From Salvelinus alpinus (Eukaryota; Chordata; Actinopteri; Salmoniformes; Salmonidae): a DNA stretch of 64,000 bases. The notes under the pieces are model-generated. The model made no database searches and was not told the origin of the DNA. It saw nothing but the letters and a program-made list of their open reading frames with translations. Where the stretch lies: positions 23,809,367-23,873,366 of the forward strand of contig NC_092087.1 of NCBI RefSeq assembly GCF_045679555.1. Reading direction: 5' to 3'. The position numbers and the translations under genes were made by a program. Positions 44,390-59,700 of this stretch are shown piece after piece (position 1 is the first letter of the stretch; each line of letters begins with the position of its first letter).

Positions 44390-46300
44390 GTTAGCGATGC
44401 AATATGGAACAAGTACTGTGAGATCATAAAGTGATGGGTAGTGTCGTGTCTTGACTATCATTAATGTGTTTGACTGTTATTTTATCAAATAATTACATAC
44501 CACATTCAATTGTTATGCGATTAAATTAGTCATATAACAATTAGTTAAGTAGTAATCTGGGGCACCACGGGAAAAGTTATTTAACAAGTTACTATCTCCT
44601 GACTAAACTCTAAAGATATAAATATCTCTTACATCAGTCACAGTCAATTCATTAATTCTTATTTACCTTCCGTCTCATTCTAAATGTCGCAAAACTCTTG
44701 GATATCGGCACGAACCCTATCATAAATGATGAATCAGCAATATACAATTTTTTTTGTTTAGTTTTATTTAACCTTTATTTAACTAGGCAAGTCAGTTAAG
44801 AACAGATTCTTATTTACAATGACGTCCTACCCCGCCAAACCCGGGTGACGCTGGGCCAATTGTGCACCGCCCTATGGGACTCCCAATCACGGCCAAATGT
44901 GATGCAGCCTGGATCAAATTGGCTTAGTTATTTATTACTAACTAAATAATCACACAGAATTATATTAACACACAAACAGGATAGCTTACACATTGATTAC
45001 TAACCAATGCATTGAAAAGTCCCTAGTGGACTAAAACCGATATGACGGCTTGTTACACAAAATGGAGGATTCTAAAGAGAGGAAAAGGAAGAGACAAAGG
45101 AATTCCACTAACGTACATACAGCTGATAACTATGCTCATGGAAATGCAAAAACTTTGCACATGAACGGCCGCTCATTCGAAAGAATTGCAATATACATTT
45201 TCATGTGTATGTCTTTGCTGTCTCTCTGTTGAAAATACTCGATCCATCTATGGGGAGTAAGTGGACAGAAAGTCTCGGGTTGTGTATGTCTCTGGTTGTC
45301 CACCAGAGGTCACCATGTCTTTTGTAGTCATAGCTTCTTGGTTTCAGGTGTCTGTGAGAACGTATCTTCCAGAGGAAGTGTTCGTTAGAATGGATCTTTC
45401 AAAATACCACCTGGTGGTTCTCAGTCGAGTTTACTAGACTGAAGTACTCAAACAGCTGCAGACTGAATGTTCCTGTGTAGTCTTCTTCTTCTTCGAGAGA
45501 GAGAGAGTTTCAGAGTTTCTAACCATTTTGTACCTTTCAGCTCACACTGTTGGCCCCGCTGGTCTTGTAGAGTCTAACCATTCGTAATGTCCAGTTCAAC
45601 ACCGTCCACCTGCTTGTTCTAATGTGTTAATTTTCTTAACCATTTTTTACGTATTCAGCTGGCGCTGCACGTAACTGGTCTCCATTTAAATGGCAACCAT
45701 TTCAGCGTGTGGACTGCGTCCTCACTTTCTCTGGTCTAATGTAAATTTCATTAGAGAGTCCATTTATAAACTCTGGAAAAAGGGGCATTCCATGGACGCC
45801 GACATAATATCTGTGCTCACGTGGGTGTGGTCACTGACTGGTTAAAACTTTTATATGAAAAACAATTCTAATTTAGAAGGCTAACATCACATTTCATCTT
45901 CTCACAAAGAGTTTCATATTTAATCATATAAGTTCCACAACATTTAGATGTAAATCTGATAACTGGGAAATATACACATTCAGAGATACAGTTATGTTGT
46001 TATACTGTCCTTAATGAGATCCCAAAACAACAACTGATCTGACATAATTGTTCTTTCAGTACCCATTCCAACAGTTTGGTTTGAAATATAGAAATATTGT
46101 TTCATTATTCAACCTTTTGATGTTACCATTTTGGCGGGAGGAATCTCCTTATAACAAAGAGGTTTCTTTCCCCTCCTGCAAATCCCAAAGGAAAAGTTTC
46201 TACAAGGTATTTACGACCGTCATGAAACGGCCAACTTCACCCCTCTCCTCCTCTGCGGGAGAGAGGGGGAGCTGTAGAGCGGACCTACTGTAACCTGATC
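44390..46300 (-). repeat. Unclassified long repeat, inverted relative of 8139-8700
   Basis: 44390-45050 matches 8139-8700 in reverse orientation (shared GGGGCACCAC, CTCTAAAGATATA and AGTCCCTAGTGGACT). How far the element continues to the right is unclear. A SINE-like piece is inserted at 44757-44935. Confidence 0.45.
44757..44935. repeat. SINE-like repeat
   Basis: Contains CCTTTATTTAACTAGGCAAG and GACGCTGGGCCAATTGTGCA, shared with 18961-19155 and 15888-16311. Confidence 0.65.
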
Positions 46301-48219
46301 CTTCAGATCTTCACAGGAGAGTCATGACAGTAGCCTACACACAGCAGACTGACATAGGCTACATTGGAGCTTTCGGCACAGTTCTGTAAGTGTTAAAACA
46401 TGAATTGCCCTCTCTCTCCTCTCACCACATCCATATATTGACCTCCTACTGAACAAAACTGTCTGTGGATTAGGTATAGTTAGAAGCTACAGGCAGGGAT
46501 TGGGCTAATTGGATGAGGCTTTTAATCCTGATCTAAATTGGGAATAATGTAAAGATTGTGGCCTGTGCTGTGATCACTAATCATGCTCAGACAGTAATGA
46601 GGCTCTAAGAAGCTGAAGACAGATAGGGCAGAAATAAAAATAGGGGGAAGAGGAACTAGGCCTCCGACCACAGGGCTGCAAGCTCCAAGTGGATGTCTGA
46701 TAGTATTGTCACTGTAACAACATCTTTATTTCTGAATTTGTTTTAATCCTTGCTGAGTCATGACAAGGAACCACATAAAGCAGGTTTGTTTTTTTGGGCC
46801 CATGCTTCTCTAACATTACAGTAAGCAAATGGTATAATGATAATACCAATGGTGTTCCTGGTTTTCCTTTGTATGCAGAACGATTTAAGTCTGTCTGATA
46901 AGGGCAACAGGTCCCCCCAGTCCAGTCTGCTATAAAATGGATGTCTTTGTATAATGGACTTCAGGACGTTCTAGTGAATAAACATTTTGACTATTGTAAG
47001 CTGAGGAATCTGTCTGTTTCATTTAAACCAGAATCTTACAAACTCTGGGTTGCAGACTGAGTAAACCTAAAGTGTTCTCTGTTTTTTTCTTCGGCACACA
47101 CATACAAGTTCAAATCCTAAACTACGCCTTGCTCAGACAGTCTGTGTTTTTCCACTATACAGATACATTGTTTAACCTAATTCTGACTAAAACTACACAC
47201 ATCATCAGATTATAATTTTATGATTCGAATCAATTTCATACAGTTATACGGTTTCAGAGTGGAATTATTTTATCATTATCTTTCAACATATACATTATTT
47301 TATCAAGAGACAACTGATTGGGTTTCTTTTAAACCAAGGGGATGTGATTGGGTAAGGGAAAAGGAGCAGGTGTGTCTTCAGATTGGTGACTGATTGGCGA
47401 CTGATTGGCGACTGATGACTGCCACCTGTGACTAGGGCAGAAGGAGAGAAAACAAATACACACAGGATACCTGTATCTGTAACAATAACATTGGTATTCT
47501 GTCTGCTCTATAAATTACAAGTTTGAAGTCATGGAATTAGGCCATGACTGTGCTTTGTCTTGGATTCTATTGCCTTCACTCACTGTGATGATTCAGATGC
47601 ATATTCTTTGAACCACCCTCATGAAGCCAACTTTACCCACAACATATCAGATCTCATTAGCTATTACAACAGCTCTGTGTATGTACATGATGTAACTCGG
47701 TACAATGAGCAACATAATTTCATCCCCCGTCACATCTATTTTCTAACGTAACTTGCAGTGATGTAGGCAGCTATCTGACCAATTCAGCTAAATTGAGGCA
47801 CGTAATAAGGCCATATAATGGCAGAGATGTCTTTCGCTCCTGAAGCACTTTCACATTTCCTTTCTTCTCTTCTCATCCCCTCTCCTCTCCCTTCTCCTCC
47901 TCTCTCATCATAATTGTTTCCATGAAGTGATTAAAATCAGTCCACAATCCTTAGAACTTTTTCCATTGTCATTTCCAACTCTGTTTTTTCTAAAGGACAA
48001 ATCTCCCAGAGCTGCTGTTTATGTAACCAGAGAGAGTAGGATATTGTCACTGGTTACTCCCCTGCGGAAAGCAAAGCACGATGTGTGTGATTAATTTAGG
48101 ATTATGTAATAAAGGTGTAAAATTGGGAGCACTGAAGCACTCTCGCCATGCCGGCTGCACTTTTCTTCAGCCTCAATCTAAGAGAGCATGTTAACTTGTG
48201 GGCCTGGGGCCACAGACAG
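46301..48219. other. No gene recognised
   Basis: Unassigned. Contains a short tandem (GACTGATTGGC) near 47385-47415. Confidence 0.4.
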
Positions 48220-48224
48220 ATACA

Positions 48225-48420
48225 AGGACAACCCCATAGGAGAACACTTTTTGGTTTCAGGCAGAACCATTTTTGGCTCCAGGTAGAAGAACCCTTTTGG
48301 GTTCCATGTAGAACCCTCTGTGGAAAGGGTTCTACATGGAACCTAAACGGGTTATTCAAAGGGCTCTCCTATGGGGACAGCCAAAGAACCCTTTAAGGTT
48401 CTATATTTTTTCTAAGTGTG
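48225..48420. repeat. Hairpin repeat, copy 1
   Basis: Perfect 17-bp arms 48300-48316 and 48327-48343 with a 10-bp loop, inside a longer imperfect palindrome (CCCATAGGAGAAC … CTCCTATGGGG). Confidence 0.8.
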
Positions 48421-49204
48421 TAATGCATCACTGGTTTATATGGAGAACTAACTCATCATAATTGTCCTTATAAAAGCATATTGCTTTCAAAAAGAAGAAG
48501 AACAAGAATAAGTTTCAAAGCCTTGCTCACATTGCTTTCAGAGAGCATCTAAGGAGTTTTTGTCTAATGTTTTTTATTGTACAAAAACTCAAGACTGAGA
48601 CAAGGCTGTCAGACAAGACTGACAGCCAAATCTGCTCAGATGGGTAAATCCCAGAGTGACCCGACTGACTCTAAAGGGCAAACTGAGCAGGGGAAAAATA
48701 GTTAAAAGTGTAAAGACCAGTCCATTAATGTCCGCTTTCCAGTCTTCAATACCGTGGTGTTGGCTTCAACAAGAAGGAAAAACATACAGTATCGAACTCC
48801 TCTGAACATGGAAATCTAAATGATAAGCACAGCAGACCAACGCTGTCTGTTTTAAACCGTAGGCTTATATCTGCCTCAGGAAGACAAAACAGAAAAAGAC
48901 ACCAGACCGGACCTCAAGACCCCAGACACCAGACCCTGACCATGGAAATGAAAGACGCTAATGACCAAGAATGCCAACCTATCTCCTTCAAACCAACCAG
49001 ATCTGCCTAATCCAGACGAAGCAGGAAGAGAGATCCAGACCGGGCCTCCACAACCTGCACACCAGACCTTGACTATGACACAGCCAATGACAAAAAATCT
49101 ATGGAATGAAAATCTGGCAGATCTCTGACATCAGATCCTCCCAGTCCCGGCAGATTAAAAACTCCTGTCGAGGAGATCAGGATTCTTCCAGGCTAATCTC
49201 TAAC

Positions 49205-49432
49205 TAAAAAATGTGCTATCTAGAACCTTAAATGGTGCTTCGGCTGTCCCCATAGGAGAACCATTTTAACAACCATTTTGGTTCCAGATAGAACCCTTTC
49301 TACAGAGGGTTCTACATGGAACCCAAAAGGGTTCTGCCTGGAACCAAAAAGGGTTCTGCCTGGAACCAAAAATAGTTCTCTAATGGGGACAGCTGAAGAA
49401 CCCTTTCGGAACCTTTTTTCTAAGAGTGTACC
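49205..49432. repeat. Hairpin repeat, copy 2
   Basis: Same family as 48225-48420 (CCCATAGGAGAACC, GGTTCTACATGGAACCCAAA). It contains two tandem copies of an 18-bp AAAAGGGTTCTGCCTGGA-type unit. Confidence 0.8.
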
Positions 49433-49734
49433 TCATGGCCTCATAGCTCCATGTCACAATGCTCACTATCTTTACTGTCATCACTATCCTCCATGCTTTA
49501 CGCCAAGATCCCGTATTCTCCCAGAGTTAACTCCAACTCCAACCAACTCACAATCACGGCCTCACAGCTGCTTATCTCGCTCTTCACTATCATCACTGTG
49601 GAATAGCAAAGGTCCCCGGGAGTCTCTCGCGGACTGGCAGCTATAAGGCATGCCATCTCCATCTTCAACCCCTTCAAATGACAGGAGAACCGAGACCACT
49701 GAGGAGAAACCAGCTGTCAGCCCTGACAGTGAAC

Positions 49735-50700
49735 ATTTGGTATTTTTGTTATTTTATTAGGATCCCCATTAGCTGTTGCAAAAGCAACAGCTACTCTTGC
49801 TGGGGTCCACACAAAACATGAAACATAATACAGAATGACATAATACAGAACATCATTAGACAAGAACAGCTCAAGGACAGAACTATATACATTTTTGAAA
49901 AGGCACACGTAGCCTACATATCAATGCATACACACAAACTATCTAGGTCAAATAGGGGAGAGGCGTTGTGCAACGAGGTGTTGCTTTATCTGGGTTTTTT
50001 TTAAACCAGGTTTGCTGTTTCTTTGAGCAATATGAGATGGAAGGAAGTTCTATGCAATAAGGGCTCTATATAATACTGTACGTTTTCATGAATTTGTTCT
50101 GGATTTGGGGACTATGAAAAGACCCCTGGTGGCATGTCTGGTGGGATAAGTGTGTGTGTCAGAGTTGTGTGTAAGTTGACTATGCAAACAATTTGGTATT
50201 TTCAACACATTAATGTTTCTTATAAGAAGAAGAAGTGTTGCAGTCAGTCTCCCCTCAATTCTTAGCCAAGAGAGACTGGCATGCATAGTATTTATATCAG
50301 CCCTCTGATTACAATAATCAAGATTAGACAAAACTAGAGCCTGCAGAACTTGCTTTTTGGAGTGTGGTGTCAAAAAAGCAGAGCATCTCTTTATTACGGC
50401 TAGACCTCTCCCCATCTTTGCAACCATTGAATCTATATGTTTTGACCATGACAGTTTACAATCTAAGGTAACGCCAAGTAATTTAGTCTGCTCAACTTGT
50501 TCAACCGCCACACCATTCATTACCAGTTATGGTTGAATCATCAGCATACATGGACACACATGCTTTGTTTAATGCCAGTGGCAGATCATTGGTAAAAATA
50601 GAAAAGAGTAGGGCCTAGAGAACTGCCCTGCGGTACACCACACTTTACATGTTTGACATTAGAGACGCTTCCATTAAAGAAAACCCATTGAGTTCTATTA
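49735..50700 (-). mobile_element. LINE fragment, relative of 32018-34710
   Basis: The 3' end is at about 49735-49805 (AGGATCCCCATTAGCTGTTG on the plus strand). Minus strand 50520-50086 encodes reverse-transcriptase C-terminal sequence (KLLGVTLDCKLSWSKHIDSM, LVLSNLDYCN), with an internal deletion relative to the copy at 34128. The Sleeping Beauty-family element starts right beside it at 50705. Confidence 0.75.
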
Positions 50701-50704
50701 GATA

Positions 50705-52655
<1,951 letters not shown>

Positions 52656-52659
52656 CAAA

Positions 52660-53962
52660 GTACCCTCCAAGCTCATCATTGAGCTCTGGGCCCTGGGTCT
52701 TAACCCCGTTCTGTGCAACTGGGTCCTGGACTTCCTGACGGGCCGCCCTCAGGTGGGGAAGGTAGGAAACAACAGCTCCACTTTGCTGATCCTCAACACA
52801 GGGGCCCTACAAGGGTGTGTGCTTAGCCCCTGTACTCCCTTTTCACCCATGACTGCGTGGCCACACATGCCTCCAACTCAATCATCAAGTTTGCAAACAA
52901 CACAACAGTAGTAGGCCTGATTAGCAACAATGACAAGACAGCCTACATGGAGGAGGTGAGGCCCTGGGAGCGTGGTGCCAGGAAAATAACCTCTCACACA
53001 ACGGCAAAAAAAAAAAGAGCTGATCGTGAACTTCAGGAAACAGCAGAGGGAACAAGCCCCTATCCACATCGACGGGACCGCAGTGGAGAAGGTGGAAAGT
53101 TTCAAGTAACTCGGCTTATACATCACTGACGATCTGAAATGGTCCACCCACACAGACAGTGTGGTGAAGAAGGCACAACAGTGCCTCTTCAACCTCAGGA
53201 GGCTGAAGAAATTTGGCTTTGCCCCTAAAACCCTCACCAACTTTTACAGATGCACAATTGAGAGCATCCTGTTGGGCTGTATCACCGCCTGGTACGGAAA
53301 CTGCACCGCCCGCAACCGCAGGGCTTTCCAGAGGGTGGTGCAGTCTGCCCAATGCATCACCGGGGCCAAACTACCTGCCCTCCAGGACACCTAGAGCACC
53401 TGATGTGACAGGAAGGCCAAAAAGATCATCAAGGACATCAACCACCCGAGCCACGGCCTATTCATCCCATTATCATCCAAAAGGCTAGGTCAGTACAGGT
53501 GCATCAAAGCTGGGACCGAGAGACTGAAAAACAGCTTCTATCTCAAGGCCATCAGACTGTTAAATAGCCATCAATAGCTGGCTTCCGCCCGGTTACGCAA
53601 CCCTGCACCTTAGAGGCTGCTGCCCTATATTCATAGACTTGGAACTACTGGCCACTTTAATAATGGAACACTAGTCACTTTAATTATGTTTAAATAATGT
53701 TTACATACTGCTTTACAAATCTCATATGTATATACTGTATTCTATTCCACTGTATTTTAGTCACTGCGCTCCGACATTGCTCTATCTAATATTTAAATAT
53801 TTCTTAATTCCATTCTTTTACTTTTAGATGTGTGTGTATGGTTGTGAATTGTTAGATACTACTGCACTGTTGGAGCTAGGAACACAAGCATTTCGCTACA
53901 CCCGCAATAATATCTGCTAAATATGTGTATGTGACCAATACAATTTGATTTGATTTGATTAG
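52660..53962 (+). mobile_element. Decayed LINE (reverse-transcriptase part and 3' tail)
   Basis: Plus strand encodes, in several frames, NWVLDFLTGRPQVGKVGNNS, GALQGCVLSPC, then the active-site region KFANNTTVVGL, where the usual FADD is FANN. Then come VVKKAQQCLFNLRRLKKFGF and LTNFYRCTIESILLGCITAW. The 3' tail is a short ATTTGATTTG repeat at 53942-53960. Frameshifts, stops and the loss of both catalytic aspartates make it inactive. Confidence 0.85.
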
Positions 53963-54207
53963 CGAAGTGAAAGAGCAGGCGATCCAGCGCGAGGGAGAGA
54001 GAGGAGGGGGCAGGCAGAAAAAAACATGCTCATATGTCTTGATTATCTGTATCTCGCAATGTCTTGTCTTACATGTCTCGCAAATTCACCAAAGTAGCCT
54101 AAAGTTTGCCTCTTCCCCGGGCCTTAATAGCCTATCGTCTAGTTAGGCTATAACACTGAAAATAATATGTTTTGTGATAACTGCACTGTGATGGCTTCTT
54201 GGGAGAT

Positions 54208-55325
54208 GAGTGTCATCTTCATCAGATGACACTCATAGGACATCATGTTACACAATACATGTATGTTTTGTTCGATAATGTGCATATTTATATCCAAAAA
54301 TCTTAGTTTACATTGGCGCCATGTTCAGAAATGCCTCCAAAATATCCGGAGAAATTGCAGAGAGCCACATCTAATAACAGAAATACTCATCATACACTTT
54401 GATGAAAGATACATGTTTTACATAGAATTAAAGATACACTTGTTCTTAATGCAACCGCTGTGTCAGATTTTTTTTTTACTTTACGGAAAAAGCACACCAT
54501 GCAATAATCTGAGACGGCGCTCAGATATAAAAAACATTTCTCCGCCATGTTGGAGTCAACAGAAATACGAAATTACATCATAAATATTCCCTTACCTTTG
54601 ATGATCTTTCATCAGAATGCACTCCCGGGAATCCTAGTTCCACAATAAATTGTTGTTTTGTTCGATAATGTCAATTATTTATGTCCAAGTAGCTACTTTA
54701 GCTAGCACGTTTGGTACACATGTCCAAATGCTCGCGCAGCTCCAGGCGAACTCGGACAAAAACTTCAAAACGTTATATTACAGGTCGAATAAACTGGTCA
54801 AACTAAGTAGAGAATCAATTTTCAGGATGTTGTTATCATATATCCAATAACGTTCCAACCGGAGAACTCCGTTGTGTCTCTAGAAGTAATGGAAAGCAAG
54901 ACGATATCATTTGGAATGCGCGTGACCAGGATCTGGCAATCTGCCAGTCCACTGACTGAAACAGTTCCCATCCGGCCCCACATCACAATAGAGGCTTAAT
55001 TCAACATTCTACAGACTGTTGACATCTAGTGGAAGGCGTAGGAAGTGCAAACAAATCCATATCTTACTGGGATTTGAATAGGCGATGAATTGAAAATCAA
55101 CCAGCCTCAGAATTTCCACTTCCTGTTTGGAAGTTTGCCTGCCATATGAGTTCTGTTATACTCACAGACATAATTCAAACAGTTTTAGAAACTTCAGCGT
55201 GTTTTCTATCCAATAGTAATAATAATATGCATATATTAGCATCTGGGACAGAGTAGGAGGCAGTTCACTCTGGGCACGCTATTCATCCAAAGTGAAAATG
55301 CTGCCCCCTATCCCTAAAAAGTTTT
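54208..55325. mobile_element. Non-coding DNA-transposon-like repeat, copy 2 (inverted)
   Basis: Reverse-orientation relative of 5054-6481 (shared ACATGTATGTTTTG-type, CATCAGATGACACTCATAGG and AGAGTGTTTTCTATCCAATA-type sequence). The left end is truncated. Confidence 0.6.
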
Positions 55326-55736
55326 AATCAGAGGATGATATCACAGCACAAGCAATTGATGGAGACACCACTGACTATGGAAATTCCAGCTCTACCACCC
55401 CAAGCCTGCATGAACAGGAAGACACAGCCACTGATGACAATCAGAGAGCTCTAACAGGACCCCAACACATGACCACCAGAAGCTCCTGGTCAAGGAGTCC
55501 ATGGAGGAGGGACTGGAATAAGGAACTTGCTCTCTTCATGATGCAGAATAACTCAGATGATTAACCAAGCAACCAAACAGCCAGCCACCAACCAACCAAC
55601 GGACCAACCAACCAGTCTTAACTACAATATGAAGACATGTAGGAGTGGAAGATAACTCCTAGTCATTTTAATATTTCTAATTTACAAACAAATGCATATC
55701 ATAAATGATGATTTGATTCTGTATTAGTGTAAGATA

Positions 55737-57264
55737 CAGTTGAAATCGGAAGTTTACATACACCTTAGCCAAATACATTTAAACTCAGTTTTTCACAATT
55801 CCTGACATTTAATCCTAGTAAATATTCTCTGTCTTAGGTCAGTTAGGATCACCACTTTATTTTAAGAATGTGAAATGTCAGAATAATAGTAGAGAGTATG
55901 ATTTATTTCAGCATTTATGTCTTTCATCACATTCCCTGTGGGTCAGAAGTTAACATACACTCAATTAGTATCTGGTAACATTGCTTTTAAATTGCTTAAC
56001 TTGGGTCAAACATTTTGGGTAGCCTTCCACAAGCTTCCCACAATACCTTGGGTGAATTTTGGCCCATTCCTCCTGACAGAGCTGGTGTAACTGAGTCAGG
56101 TTTGTAGGCCTCCATAATCGCACACGCTTTTTCAGTTCTGCCCACACATTTTCTGTAGGATTGAGGTCAAGGCTTTGTGATGGCCACTCCAATACCTTGA
56201 CTTTGTTGTCCTTAAGCCATTTTGCCACAACTTTGGAAGTATCCTTGGGGTCATTGTCCATTTGGAAGACCCATTTGCGACCAAGCTTTGACTTCCTGAC
56301 TGATGTCTTGAGATGTTGCTTCAATATATCCACATTATTTTCCTACCTCATCATGCCATCAATTTTGTGAAGTGCACCAGTCCCTCCTGCAGCAAAGCAC
56401 CTCCACAACATGATGCTGCCACCCCCGCGCTTCACGGTTGGGATGGTGTTCTTCAGCTTGCAAGCCTCCCCCTTTTTCCTCCAAACATAACGATGGTCAT
56501 TATGGTCAAACAGTTCTATTGTTGTTTCATCAGACCAGAGGACATTTCTTCAAAAAGTACAATATTTGTCCCTATGTGCAGTTGCAAACCGTAGTCTGGC
56601 TTTTTTATGGCGGTTTTGGAGCAGTGGCTTCTTCCTTGCTGAGCGGCCTTTCCGGTTATGTCGATATAGGACTCGTTTTACTGTGGATATAGATACTTTT
56701 GTACCTGTTTCCTCCAGCATCTTCACAAGGTCCTTTGCTGTTGTTCTGGGATTGATTTGCACTTTTCGCACCAAAGTACGTTAAGGCATTTGGAAATTGC
56801 TCCCAAGGATGAACCAGACTTGTGGAGGTCTACAATTTTTTTCTGAGGTCTTGGCTGATCTCTTTTGATTTTCCCATGATGTCAAGCAAGAGACACTGAG
56901 TTTGAAGGTAGGCCTTGAAATACATCCACAAGTGCACCTCCAATTGACTCAAATTATGTCATTTAGCCTATCAGAAGCTTCTAAAGCCATTACATAATTT
57001 TCTGGAATTTTCCAAGCTGTTTAATGGCACAGTCAACTTAGTGTATGTAAACTTCTGACCCACTGGAATTGTGATACAGTGAATTATAAGTGAAATAATC
57101 TGTCTGTAAACAATTGTTGTAAAAAGTACTTGTGTCATGCACAATGTAGATGTCCTAACCGACTTACCAAAACTACAGTTTGTGAATGAGAAATTTGTGG
57201 AGTGGTTGAAAAACAAGTTTTAATGACTCCAACCTAAGTGTATGTTAACTTCCAACTTCAACTG
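55737..57264 (-). mobile_element. Full-length Sleeping Beauty-family Tc1 element with decayed transposase
   Basis: TA flanks at 55735-55736 and 57265-57266. IR/DR ends are complete: outer CAGTTGAAATCGGAAGTTTA on the left and CAGTTGAAGTTGGAAGTTAA in reverse on the right, with inner GGGTCAGAAGTTAACATACA and its right-hand partner. The transposase is on the minus strand: 56774-56550 (RTTAKDLVKMLEETGTKVSI), then frameshifts, then 56333-55965 (FQMDNDPKDTSK, SLDLNPTENVWAELKKRVRL) to the natural C-terminus. The catalytic glutamate context is NPTENVW instead of NPIENMW. Confidence 0.95.
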
Positions 57265-57269
57265 TAAGT

Positions 57270-59690
57270 GTATTAATGTAAGATAAGTGTTAGATATTGT
57301 TAGACAAGAAAGGCTGTCTTGTGACACAACAGCACAACAACACAAACTGTATGTTAGCTCTTAACATTTGTCCCCCCCAAAAAAGGCAGAAAGAAAAAGA
57401 AAACTCAATGGACCAGTGTGGCTTTACTATGTCAGGTATAGATGGCATTCAACAAGGTCACTGGAGAGGTCTGTGTGCTCAGAGCAGAGCTGACACTTGA
57501 CATGCGGGGAGGGAGTGACTCCTTTTTCTCTTCTCACGGTCGTATGCAATCAGACATGCCCCCATCTTCTCTTATTATGAGGGCAGTGTGAGAGCCATGC
57601 TGACAAAGCAAGATGCCTGCTGAAATTGAGGCCAGGCATATGAGGAATATCAAAACATGCCAGGGTATATCTTAAAATACTGGCTGCATGACTGATGTCT
57701 GAATGTGTATCACAGTAATAAAGTCTGATAACAGTACATACAGTATGTCGCAGCAGTTTGAGAGAACAGCAGTTTGGTCATACTTTAGATCACTCAGTGT
57801 TTTCCTCGTCCTCATGTTAGTTCAATAGATCCTACAACCAGGTTGACATTGATTGATTGATGCTTGATGTATTTTCTTAAGAGGCCTGGTACCTGACTTA
57901 TACATGAGCTAAAGGGAGAGTAGTTAACAATGCAAATCTTCCCATTGATTTTCCTATCCCATTTTGTTACCATCTAATCACCTTTATCAATAAGGTCTGG
58001 GGAACTCACAGCTGACCTTTTTGACCTTTGACCCGTTCCCTTTTCACAAGGGAAAAAACTGGGTCACAAAATGACAGGGTCACAATGTCTCGGATTGCTG
58101 AGATCACTTTTCCGGTCAGTTATTCTCCATTCCTTACCCAAACCCCCCACTTCACACCACAAGCCATCCAGAGTGGCAGCCAGTGGGCAACACAGAGCGG
58201 CTATTCAGGAGGGAGGAAGAGGGGAGACGCAGATGAGAGACGACTGGGACAAAACAGATGAAAGCAGATTGTCAGAGGGCTTTAAGTTTGACCTGACTTT
58301 CTTACAGAAAAGTTTTTCCGTTGTTTTTACTCACTCCCTCTCTCCCCCTCAGGGAATGAGTTGTGGGTTGGACAGAGTGTGGGATTAGGGCGCAGTACCA
58401 GCTGGACGTGTGGAATGAGTCGGACTCGAACAGAGCCGGACGTGTCAGCTTTCCCACTCTGCCTCCCCACACAAAGACAAACCCAGATCCTCCACTCTGA
58501 CGGGAAAAACAGAAAAAGCCCTTTCAGACAAACACAAAAGCAGGGCTGTAAGGAAGTGGGCATGGGCCTGATTCTAAAGACATGACGCCAGTGAGAGGAA
58601 GTTATTTTACTCCATAGTCATGTCGGGAAGGTTAGAAAGGGGTACACCATGACATCATCAGCACACTGTCCTTTCCAACAGGGACCTCTCTCCCTCTCTG
58701 TATCATACTCACATTAGAGCTTAGTGCTAGTCAGATACAGAGATAGTGAGAGCTGAGGGGCTGATGGCCTCGTGACTCGAAGAGCTGGCCTCAGAACGAC
58801 AAACAGTGTTTGGGAACAAAACATGGACGATTAGCTTTCTAGATGATCCAGTTGCTTTTAGGTTTTAGATCTTTCACTGGGGCTGCTGGTCTGTGGCCTC
58901 CCTACATTCCCCAGCGGAGGCAGCTCTCAACACAAAAACACTATGGGAATGGCCACTTCCTTTAGTGCAAACACTGATTATAGACTAGTTTGCCAGAGTC
59001 ATTTTGAGGGAATTCTCTACCACCGAGCATAAGTGGTTTCATAAAAGTGACAGACTTAATTTCCAAAATAATGAAGTAATCCTATTTAAATAATCCTTTG
59101 GAATTGACAGTAAACTGCAAAGACACAGCCATGAAAATTTAGGTTTTCTTGCGGTGGAAGACAAAATGCAGCTCTCTCTATATATATACACGTCTCTTTG
59201 GGGGCAGAGTGAGCACTGCCTGTGCTCTCTCTCTATCTCTCTCTCTCTCTCTCTTTCACAGGATGACAACATGGCACCAGGGATCAGTGTTAGATGTTGT
59301 TCAGGATAAGAAATGAATCACCTGCTGGCACATCGCCAGGCAGTGAGACAACAGCAGGCAGTGACAGTGACTCCTGATCAGATTGATCAGGAACAACAAG
59401 ACGTGACGTAATGCTGTTAGGGACTGGGGGAGATGAGACTGGTTAACCTTTACGATAGGACATGTTGCTGAGGGTGTGTCGGAGGGTATCAGGAGGGATT
59501 GTATTTCACCATGCACCATCTCACTGCTTGTTCTGGAGATGTGTTTGAGGGAAGAAGTTGGGAGGAAAAGTGGATAAAAAACTAAAAGTAGTGAAATAAG
59601 AAAGGTCAACCAAAGAGTAAAAAGTTCAATGGAAGTGCAAAGAAGGTGGGTGAAAGAAAGAATGTACATATAAAAGAGAATAAAAAAGAT
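57270..59690. other. No gene recognised
   Basis: Unassigned sequence with short overlapping frames in both strands around 58000-58600, none resembling a known protein. A CT-rich run lies near 59224-59256. Confidence 0.45.
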
Positions 59691-59700
59691 GAGGTGTGGA

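Noticed and set aside
46048-46293. 81-codon frame considered as a dysbindin 5' exon
   Set aside because: It is on the wrong strand and has no resemblance to the dysbindin coiled coil.
47385-47415. Short tandem repeat considered as a CRISPR-like array
   Set aside because: Two to three adjacent direct units with no spacers, in a eukaryotic genome.
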